Shown: piece after piece, positions 20,594 through 27,668 of the stretch
Position numbering within the stretch: the stretch's first letter is position 1
Layout: each line of letters opens with the position of its first letter
Source of the DNA: CAYUEQ01 sp964443805
GTDB lineage: Bacteria; Bacillota_I; Bacilli_A; RF39; UBA660
Assembly (NCBI GenBank): GCA_964443805.1
Contig: CAYUEQ010000005.1
Span: 1-30,074, forward strand
Direction: 5' to 3'
DNA: 30,074 nt
Notes under the pieces: model-generated
Told to the model about the DNA's origin: nothing
Database searches by the model: none
What the model saw: only the letters and a program-made list of their open reading frames with translations
Position numbers and translations under genes: made by a program

Positions 20594-23356
20594 ATGGCAA
20601 CTAAAAAAAGAGTTCCAGAAAAAAGGAAGAAAAAAATAACTAGAAGATCGGTACTTAAAAAAAATAAACAATCTAAGAATAAAAATAAAAAAGATAAGAA
20701 AAATATTATTTTAATAGCTTTAATGATTTTTTTAATACTGTTTATGTCTATTATTATTTTAGGTACAACTTATATTATAATATTTGCACCTAAATTTACC
20801 CCAAGCCGTTTATATGAAAAAGAATCAACTATTATATATGATACCAATGGGAAGGAATTTGCTAAAATTGGAGCCGAAAATAGAGAGTTAGTTACATATG
20901 ATAAACTGCCACAAGTATTCGTTGATGCTTTAATCTCGGTTGAAGATTCTAGGTTCTTTCAACATAATGGTTTTGATATCGCTCGATTCGCAAAAGCTGG
21001 GTTAGGACAACTCGCAGGAAATAAAAGTGCTGGTGGTGCTTCTACCTTAACAATGCAAGTCTCTAAGAATGCCTTTACAACAACTGAATCGCGTGGTATT
21101 GAAGGAATAATAAGAAAATTTACTGATATATATATGTCAATTTTTAAAATAGAAAAGAATTTTACTAAAGAAGAAATAATTGAGTTTTATGTCAATTCTC
21201 CTTACTTAGGAAATTATTCATATGGAGTTGAGGCGGCTTGCCAAGAATATTTTGGGAAATCAATAAGTGAAATTAATTTAGCTGAAGCCTCATTAATAGC
21301 TGGTTTATTCCAAGCACCTTACACCTTTAATCCTTATAACAATCCAGAAGCTGCAACAAAGAGAAGATCAAATGTATTAAATTTAATGGTAAGACATGGC
21401 TATATAACTAAAAAAGAAAGAGATATGGCTGAAAATGTTAAAGTTGAATCTCTGTTAAAATCTAATAAAACAGAAAAGAATATTTACCAAGCTTTTGTCG
21501 ATACAGTAGTTGAAGATGTATTAGATAAGACTGGTAATGACCCATACATAATACCAATGAGCATATATTCAACAATGGATCCAAAAATACAAGATGTAAT
21601 TAATAATGTTACTAATGGTGTCTCATATGAATTTGTCAACGATGTAGTTCAATGGTCATCAGCAGTAACAAATACTAAAGATGGTTCTATAGTTGCAATT
21701 GGTGCTGGTAGAAACAGAGTTGGAGAAAGACAAGGTAATTTAGCTACTCAAATTAAAAGACATCCAGGATCAGCAGCAAAACCTTTCTTTGATTATGCTC
21801 CGTTAATAGAGTTAAACAATTCTTCTCCTGCGGCCTATTTCTATGATGTCCCTTATACATATAATGATGGAACTTCATTTACTAATGCTGATAATTCATA
21901 TAATGGAACTTTGACAATGAAACAAGCTTTAGCACAATCACGTAACATCCCTGCTCTTCAAGCTTTTCATCAATTAGATAAAAAAGATCTTGCAGATCAT
22001 GTTCATAGTTATGGGATAGATTATGGAAAACATTTATATGAATCAGCAGCTGTTGGTGGATTTAATGGAACAAGCCCTGTCACACTTTCAGCAGCATTTG
22101 CAGTCTATGGACGTGGTGGTCAATATATTGAACCTTATTCGTTTACTAAAGTCGTCTATCGTCAAAGCGAAAGGACTTATGAACATAAACCAGAAAAAGT
22201 TCAAATAATAAGTGAAGAAACAGCATTCTTAATGAACTACATGTTAAAATATGCTATTGATAGTAATATTTTAGGAAGATTAAGTGTTGGCAATACTGAG
22301 GTTGCTGGTAAAACTGGTACTTCTACTATGGATAATAAAGCAATAAAAGACTATGGATATCCGGGATCAACCGTTATGGATAGTTGGGCCAATATGTACT
22401 CTCCAGACTATTCAATATCAATGTGGTATGGTTATAAAGAAAACGAAAAAGGATACTATATTACTATGTTGGGCAGTGCAAATGTAAGAAGAAAAATAGC
22501 TCAAATTCTAGCTAAAGATATATTAAATACTGGAAGTAAATGGAGTGTTCCAAAAGGTGTAGTTAAAGCTGAATATGAAATTGGCACGGCACCGACATTA
22601 AAACCTAGTGCAGGTACTCCAGAAAATCTAAGAGGTTATGAATACTTTAAAGCAGGAACGGAACCAACTGAAGTATCACCTAAATATCTAGGTTTAGAAA
22701 ATCCAACTAAATTAAATGCTACTAACTCTGGAAATAATGTTACTTTGAGTTGGAAAGAAGTAAAAAATACAAATACTATTAATATGGATTTTTTAAAAAA
22801 ATATTATGGTGCTAATTATAACAAAGATGCTATGAGATACTATAATTTAATAATTAAAAATAATGGTACAACTGCATCTAATGTTGGTTATAATGTTTAT
22901 CTAAAACAAAATGATACTTTAACTCATCTTGGTTTTACTGAAAATTCAGAGTTTAAATATACTGTAAGTGGTACAGAAAACTCATATACTTTCGTTGTTA
23001 AAACTGCTTATAGTTCAAATAGTGGTGGTTCATCTGGCGTTCAAACTTCAATTAATATCACCCCTACTAATCCAGTTCCTTCTGGTAATTGGGATATATA
23101 TATAGATACTGACGATACAAATCCAATTACAATTTACAAAGGAGATCATCCCCCTGCTATCAAAGGAATACATTATAATAGCGGCGACAACATTATAAAT
23201 TCATGTACTACTTCTACTGAAATTAAACAAGGAGATACAACAGTCAATGGAAATTTAGAAGCAGGTAAATACACAATAACTTTTTCAATAATATCATGTA
23301 AAGATATTAATATCTCCTCACCACCTACATTTACATATAATTTAAAAGTTAACTAA
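20594..23356 (+). CDS. ponA: Class A penicillin-binding protein (PBP1a-type) with C-terminal FN3-like extension
   Basis: A bifunctional peptidoglycan synthase. A very basic cytoplasmic tail (1-37) and one membrane helix (about 38-64) come first. The GT51 glycosyltransferase follows, with catalytic E117 in SVEDSRFFQHNGFD and GGASTLTMQ near 147-155. The transpeptidase shows SAAK (S393, K396; nucleophile S393), SRN (449-451) and KTG (573-575). After about residue 700 there is a fibronectin type III-like segment (NPTKLNATNSGNNVTLSW) and a further polar domain with two cysteines near the end. Length is 920 aa, similar to B. subtilis PBP1. AAAGGAG precedes the ATG. It is in an operon with recU. Confidence 0.95.
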   Translation: MATKKRVPEKRKKKITRRSVLKKNKQSKNKNKKDKKNIILIALMIFLILFMSIIILGTTYIIIFAPKFTPSRLYEKESTIIYDTNGKEFAKIGAENRELVTYDKLPQVFVDALISVEDSRFFQHNGFDIARFAKAGLGQLAGNKSAGGASTLTMQVSKNAFTTTESRGIEGIIRKFTDIYMSIFKIEKNFTKEEIIEFYVNSPYLGNYSYGVEAACQEYFGKSISEINLAEASLIAGLFQAPYTFNPYNNPEAATKRRSNVLNLMVRHGYITKKERDMAENVKVESLLKSNKTEKNIYQAFVDTVVEDVLDKTGNDPYIIPMSIYSTMDPKIQDVINNVTNGVSYEFVNDVVQWSSAVTNTKDGSIVAIGAGRNRVGERQGNLATQIKRHPGSAAKPFFDYAPLIELNNSSPAAYFYDVPYTYNDGTSFTNADNSYNGTLTMKQALAQSRNIPALQAFHQLDKKDLADHVHSYGIDYGKHLYESAAVGGFNGTSPVTLSAAFAVYGRGGQYIEPYSFTKVVYRQSERTYEHKPEKVQIISEETAFLMNYMLKYAIDSNILGRLSVGNTEVAGKTGTSTMDNKAIKDYGYPGSTVMDSWANMYSPDYSISMWYGYKENEKGYYITMLGSANVRRKIAQILAKDILNTGSKWSVPKGVVKAEYEIGTAPTLKPSAGTPENLRGYEYFKAGTEPTEVSPKYLGLENPTKLNATNSGNNVTLSWKEVKNTNTINMDFLKKYYGANYNKDAMRYYNLIIKNNGTTASNVGYNVYLKQNDTLTHLGFTENSEFKYTVSGTENSYTFVVKTAYSSNSGGSSGVQTSINITPTNPVPSGNWDIYIDTDDTNPITIYKGDHPPAIKGIHYNSGDNIINSCTTSTEIKQGDTTVNGNLEAGKYTITFSIISCKDINISSPPTFTYNLKVN

Positions 23357-23382
23357 AAAAGATCTTGATTAAGATCTTTTTA
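23354..23382. terminator. Bidirectional terminator between ponA and the 23380-23955 gene
   Basis: AAAAAGATCTT and AAGATCTTTTT pair around GATT, giving T-runs on both strands. It lies between the converging ponA and minus-strand units and serves both. Confidence 0.85.
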
Positions 23383-23955
23383 TTTGTAGGTATTATATTC
23401 AATTTCTAACCATCTAGATAGATTTACCATCTTATTAATTGTTTTTGTATCATTAAGTAATAATGCAGTAAAGTTAGAATAACTATTTTCTTCTTCATAA
23501 TCTATTATTATTTCTATTTGAGCTTTTAATCTTTCATCCAGATTAGTATCTTCACTTAACTTACTTTCTTGATATTTATCAAAATCTTTTAGACAATTTT
23601 TTCTATCATTTAATGCATCAAGTTGTTTATCAGTCATATATCTTTTATTTTTAAAACCTAACACACTTAAATTATCTTTATCTGTAGCTAGTGAGTAACA
23701 ATTTTTTATATCTTTAGCAATTAAGTTATACGTTTCTTTTAATGGTTTATCATTACCTATTATTTCTTTTAATTCAATCCAGTTATTTGTTATATCATTC
23801 ATAGTATTTTCTAACTCTTTTATATCTTTTTCCAATAAGTCAAAATAAAATAAATTTATCTCTCCAAAAGTATTTGGTCGATATATAAAATAAAAAGGAA
23901 TAGAAATACCTATAATAAATATTATAACAATAATTATTAATTTTTTTCTTCCCAC
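23380..23955 (-). CDS. Uncharacterised membrane-anchored protein in the ypoC position
   Basis: This 191-aa protein begins GRKK then a hydrophobic helix (about 5-24), probably a signal anchor, leaving a mostly helical acidic domain outside. That domain has two cysteines (NCYSLA near 86 and RKNCLKDF near 119). I do not recognise a family. The start is GTG at 23955, inside the end of nth (19-nt overlap), with GGAG 7 nt upstream. It occupies the place of ypoC in the Bacillus dnaD-nth-ypoC-ponA order, but ypoC products are soluble and I see no resemblance. It is the last gene of the cca-dnaD-nth unit and ends at the bidirectional terminator. Confidence 0.7.
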   Translation of the reverse strand: MGRKKLIIIVIIFIIGISIPFYFIYRPNTFGEINLFYFDLLEKDIKELENTMNDITNNWIELKEIIGNDKPLKETYNLIAKDIKNCYSLATDKDNLSVLGFKNKRYMTDKQLDALNDRKNCLKDFDKYQESKLSEDTNLDERLKAQIEIIIDYEEENSYSNFTALLLNDTKTINKMVNLSRWLEIEYNTYK

Positions 23956-24584
23956 TCTTTACTCCTGCTTTCATAATACTTACATTTATCTTTCAATAAA
24001 CAACGACTACATTCAGGTGATCTACTTTTACAAATATATCTGCCAAATAAAACAAGTTGATGATGAGTTTTCGACCATACTTCTTCAGGTAAATAATCCA
24101 TTAATTTATCTTCTATTATTTCAACACTATCAGTTAATGAAGCTATATTTAATCTTTTTGATACTCTTGATACATGTGTATCTACAGCAATAGCTGGCAC
24201 ATTAAATAAATTAGATAATACTACGTTAGTTGTTTTTCTACCTACTCCCGGAAGAGACTCTAGATATTCTCTATTATTTGGAACTTTTCCTTCATAATCA
24301 TTAATCAATCTTTTAGCAACTTCTATAATAAATTTGCTTTTTTTTACATATGTTCCAATTGGTCTTAATATTCTTTCTATTTCTTTTATATCTGCAGTAG
24401 CTAAACTAAAAATATCATACTTACTAAATAACTCTTTTGTTACTAAATTAACTCTTTTATCAGTTGTTTGAGCACTTAAAAGGGTTGCAATGAGTAATTC
24501 ATAATCTTTCTCATAATTAAGCTCTATTTGAGGATTAGGGACCATTATATTTAATTTTTCTAATAATTCTTTACTCTTCATCAT
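23937..24584 (-). CDS. nth: Endonuclease III (DNA glycosylase/AP lyase)
   Basis: Nth removes oxidised pyrimidines in base excision repair. The helix-hairpin-helix motif LPGVGRKTTNVV carries catalytic K117, and the AVDTHVSR motif carries D135. The [4Fe-4S] cluster cysteines C185-x6-C192-x2-C195-x5-C201 are complete. Length 215 aa is typical. It overlaps dnaD by 14 nt and the downstream gene by 19 nt. The ATG-ATG start leaves two possible first residues. Confidence 0.97.
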   Translation of the reverse strand: MMKSKELLEKLNIMVPNPQIELNYEKDYELLIATLLSAQTTDKRVNLVTKELFSKYDIFSLATADIKEIERILRPIGTYVKKSKFIIEVAKRLINDYEGKVPNNREYLESLPGVGRKTTNVVLSNLFNVPAIAVDTHVSRVSKRLNIASLTDSVEIIEDKLMDYLPEEVWSKTHHQLVLFGRYICKSRSPECSRCLLKDKCKYYESRSKEWEEKN

Positions 24585-25209
24585 CTAACCAATTATAATC
24601 AAATAATTCTGGAGCCTTCTTATCATCTTTTTTAACTAAATGAGTTTTAACATCTTCATAGGTTTTAAAACCTTTTTTGTTCCATTCATAAATGATTTTG
24701 TCAATATATCTTAAATTACTAACCCCATTATAAACTGCTTCTTTTAATGCTCCAACTATTAATTCTTCAGGTATTTTATTATCTAACCAAGCATTAATAA
24801 TTTCATATTCTATTGGAGATAACATTCTATTTAATTCTTTCTCAAATTTTTCAAAAATATTGGTTTCAGATTTCTTTTTAGTATCTTCAGTAATATATTT
24901 AATCATCCTTTGATGTAAATTTTTAATATTAATTTTTTCAACTATCTTTCCATATTGATCTTTACCTGTTTCTATTACTATTAATTTTTTATTTATTAAA
25001 CCCGTTATAGCTTCAATAGTATCATTTTCTTTGAAGTCAAATTGTTTACTGATTTCTTGTGGATTAAACAGTTTATCTTTATCATTATAAAAATAAACTA
25101 AAATAATAAATTCATTTAAACTTAAGTTCATTCCTATAATAGCTTTAATCATTAAATCTGATATTTTCATATCATAACTATTTAATATTATTTCTACTTC
25201 TTTCTTCAT
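24571..25209 (-). CDS. dnaD: DNA replication initiation protein DnaD
   Basis: DnaD remodels DNA and helps load the helicase during initiation and restart in Bacillota. The N-terminal winged-helix region (MNLSLNEFIILVYFYNDKDKLFNPQEISKQF) and C-terminal DnaD domain (EFEKELNRMLSPIEYEIINAWLDNKIPEELIVGALKEAV region, about 125-165, then YIDKIIYEWNKKGF) are clear. Length 212 aa is close to the 232 of B. subtilis. The Shine-Dalgarno GGAAGTGG lies inside the cca coding end, and the genes overlap by 32 nt. It is followed by nth, as in Bacillus. Confidence 0.93.
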   Translation of the reverse strand: MKKEVEIILNSYDMKISDLMIKAIIGMNLSLNEFIILVYFYNDKDKLFNPQEISKQFDFKENDTIEAITGLINKKLIVIETGKDQYGKIVEKINIKNLHQRMIKYITEDTKKKSETNIFEKFEKELNRMLSPIEYEIINAWLDNKIPEELIVGALKEAVYNGVSNLRYIDKIIYEWNKKGFKTYEDVKTHLVKKDDKKAPELFDYNWLDDEE

Positions 25210-26305
25210 TTAACCACTTCCCTTTATAATCATTAATATATTTTTTTATTATTTCTTTATCATTAATTATTTCTTCATTAAATATAGCTCTTTTTAAGTC
25301 TTTATATATCGTTTTTATAAGAACTGATGGCTTTATATCTAAAAGTTCTATTATCTCCTTAGAGGTAATATTTATATCTTTTAATGTATGAATAGGTAAT
25401 TTATTGAACTTCAAATTAATTGTTTCTTTATCTATTCCTAATATATTACCAGCAACTAAAGAATCATACAAGCCGTACTTAAATAAAACATTATAATCTA
25501 TTTTACCATAACTAACTATTTCTCTTATTCTTTTTATATTATTTAGTTCATTTTTGGTAAATGGATAATTAGGAGAAAAGGTTAATTGACTCCACATTCC
25601 AAGAACACTATCAACATAAATAATATTTTTAGGAAAAGAAATTTCTAAGTGTTTTAAAATATTCAAACTTTTTAATAACTTTAAGCCAGAAATAGCATTA
25701 CAAGAATTTAATATAATATTTAGTTCTTCTAATTTTCTATTATAAGATAATTTCTTAACTAATTTTGCATGTTTTTTTATCTTTTTTAAAGTTACTTTTT
25801 CAATCGTTAAATTTAAAGTAATAGCTAATCTAAGCGCTCTAAGTATTCTAAGCGGATCTTGTTTTAATTTGTCATCAGAATTACCTATAATTCTTATAAC
25901 ACCATTCTTAATATCAGATGTTGCATTTAGTAAATCAAGTATCTCCCCTTTTTTATTCATACAAAGACTATTTATAGTAAAATCTCTTCTTTTGACATCA
26001 GTTAATAAATTATCAACATACTTTATTTCAGTTGGTCGACGATTAGAATATTTTAATTCTTCCCGATAAGTAGTTATATCAAAATTATATTTAGAACCTA
26101 TAAGATTTACAGAACCATATGAAACATCACTAATTTTTGATTCTGGAAACATTTTGGCAATATCTTTAGGTAAAGCGTTTGTGCAGATATCAACATCATT
26201 TGTATGTATCCCAAGCAGATGATCACGTACAAACCCACCTACAACATAAGCCTCAAAGCCGTTTGATTCTATTTTTTTTAAAACGTTTTTAATTGTTTCA
26301 TTCAT
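25178..26305 (-). CDS. cca: CCA tRNA nucleotidyltransferase
   Basis: This enzyme adds or repairs the 3' CCA of tRNAs. The class II nucleotidyltransferase head domain shows VVGGFVRDHLLG (about 21-32) and the metal-binding D37-x-D39 in NDVDICT. RRDFTINSL (about 109-117) and DPLRILRALRLA (about 146-157) follow. Length 375 aa is near the roughly 400 of Bacilli. CCA-adding and poly(A)-adding members look alike, so the assignment rests on the Bacilli-type sequence and position. The ATG has GGAGAG upstream. The last 10 codons overlap dnaD in another frame. It heads the four-gene minus-strand unit. Confidence 0.93.
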   Translation of the reverse strand: MNETIKNVLKKIESNGFEAYVVGGFVRDHLLGIHTNDVDICTNALPKDIAKMFPESKISDVSYGSVNLIGSKYNFDITTYREELKYSNRRPTEIKYVDNLLTDVKRRDFTINSLCMNKKGEILDLLNATSDIKNGVIRIIGNSDDKLKQDPLRILRALRLAITLNLTIEKVTLKKIKKHAKLVKKLSYNRKLEELNIILNSCNAISGLKLLKSLNILKHLEISFPKNIIYVDSVLGMWSQLTFSPNYPFTKNELNNIKRIREIVSYGKIDYNVLFKYGLYDSLVAGNILGIDKETINLKFNKLPIHTLKDINITSKEIIELLDIKPSVLIKTIYKDLKRAIFNEEIINDKEIIKKYINDYKGKWLNEERSRNNIK

Positions 26306-26368
26306 ATAGTATCTCTCCTTAATAATTGTATCATAGGATAATACTAATTTGTCATAAAAATAATTTAT

Positions 26369-26396
26369 TTTACATTTTAACTTTATATGTTACAAT
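26369..26396 (+). promoter_or_regulatory. Probable sigma-A promoter of the 26430-27633 operon
   Basis: TTTACA-16 bp-TACAAT lies 33 bp before the start codon of the first gene. Confidence 0.6.
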
Positions 26397-26429
26397 AATA
26401 AACACTAAATCTGTATTTGGAGGTGTATT

Positions 26430-26993
26430 ATGAAAAAAAGACATAAAAAAGATACTACTAGAAAAAAAATAAATAGAGAGAAATTAGTTTCTATGTTAAA
26501 TTTCTTTAGAGTTTTCTTCGATAGAGAAGAAGATTATAATGACTTAGTAAACTATATAGTTGATAATTATAAAAACATCGACTATGAACAAAATTTATAC
26601 ACAAAAATATTATTACGCATAAGGAATAAAGCTTATCACTATATTGCACTAAAAGTACAAAATGGAGATATCGACTTAGAAATAAACGTTATTGAAAATC
26701 ATATGAAACATTTAAACTCAATATTGCCTAAATACAAAAATTGGATTAAAGATAGTAAAGAACCTTATCTACAATTATTAAATGAAGAGATGCTAATAGA
26801 TAACACTGTCGAAAAAGAGTTTTTAAAACATTTATTTGAAAACGCAATAATTAATACTATTAATAATTATGATGGTGAAGAATTATTTACAATTGCAATA
26901 CTAAATAATTTTAAAAAGGAGTTAACAAATATAGAAGCATATTTTATAGATTATACAAATAGTCAAAAAGTTATGAGATATAAAAATGAATAA
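26430..26993 (+). CDS. Uncharacterised soluble helical protein
   Basis: I do not recognise this 187-aa protein. The first 20 residues are strongly basic (KKRHKKDTTRKKINREK). The rest is mainly helical and charged, with no signal peptide, membrane helix or cysteine. GGAGG lies 6 nt before the ATG. Its last codons overlap the next gene by 8 nt (ATGAATAA), so the two proteins are probably made together and may act together. It is divergent from cca. Confidence 0.65.
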   Translation: MKKRHKKDTTRKKINREKLVSMLNFFRVFFDREEDYNDLVNYIVDNYKNIDYEQNLYTKILLRIRNKAYHYIALKVQNGDIDLEINVIENHMKHLNSILPKYKNWIKDSKEPYLQLLNEEMLIDNTVEKEFLKHLFENAIINTINNYDGEELFTIAILNNFKKELTNIEAYFIDYTNSQKVMRYKNE

Positions 26994-27633
26994 CAAATAC
27001 ATCATCGATTTTGAACCTAAATTTCTTAGTGAAAATAAAAACAATGGTATAGAAGAATTAATTGAAAAAGCTATTTACTTATCTTTTTTACAACTTAATT
27101 ATGATAATTTAATAAGTTTAGATATTAAAAATACTCCCTTAACTAATAAATGCGATCTTGTTAGAAACAAACTTGGAAAGATATTAAAAAAAACAGATTT
27201 AGCTGCTGATATAGTTTATTTAGAGACTCAAGATATCTTAGGTAATGATGTTGTCGGTCATTCTATACTAGTTGTTATTTTAGAAGATAATATCTATTTA
27301 GTAGATCCTACTTATAGTCAATTTTTTCTAAAAGAAAATTGTCATCTATCAAAATATTTAATTAATTCAGAAAGAAAATTAGTACTATTAGCACCAGATC
27401 CTGGATATTACTATTTAAATAATAAAGAAGATATATTCGTAGCAGAACGTTTATTAGAAAAAGGATATATCAAACTTAATGATCATATTGCTAAAACATA
27501 TTTTGATAGTTTTTATAAAACTAGAAGAGGTAATGGTGGCTATATGGAATTAACAAATACAAGTGGTAAAATCAATGGGAACATTTATATAAAATCTATT
27601 CTAAAAGCAAACGAAAAAAGGAAAGCATTATAA
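26986..27633 (+). CDS. Uncharacterised protein with transglutaminase/papain-like fold features
   Basis: A 215-aa soluble protein. C56 sits at the start of a helix (NKCDLVRNKLGKIL), H92 in VVGHSILVVILEDN and D107 in IYLVDPTYSQF. The order Cys, His, Asp and the HxxxxV...xxVDPT pattern are those of transglutaminase-like and related cysteine-protease folds, in which D-P-T after a strand is common. This is inference from motif spacing; I recognise no named family. It could equally be an inactive or substrate-binding member. It overlaps the preceding gene by 8 nt. Its stop is followed at once by a terminator shared with rpoC. Confidence 0.65.
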   Translation: MNNKYIIDFEPKFLSENKNNGIEELIEKAIYLSFLQLNYDNLISLDIKNTPLTNKCDLVRNKLGKILKKTDLAADIVYLETQDILGNDVVGHSILVVILEDNIYLVDPTYSQFFLKENCHLSKYLINSERKLVLLAPDPGYYYLNNKEDIFVAERLLEKGYIKLNDHIAKTYFDSFYKTRRGNGGYMELTNTSGKINGNIYIKSILKANEKRKAL

Positions 27634-27637
27634 ATAA

Positions 27638-27668
27638 AAAAAATATCTATTTTCATAGATATTTTTTT
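27638..27668. terminator. Bidirectional terminator between the 26430-27633 operon and rpoC
   Basis: AAAAAATATCTAT and ATAGATATTTTTT pair around TTTC, with a T-run on each strand. The minus-strand side overlaps the rpoC stop codon. Confidence 0.85.
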
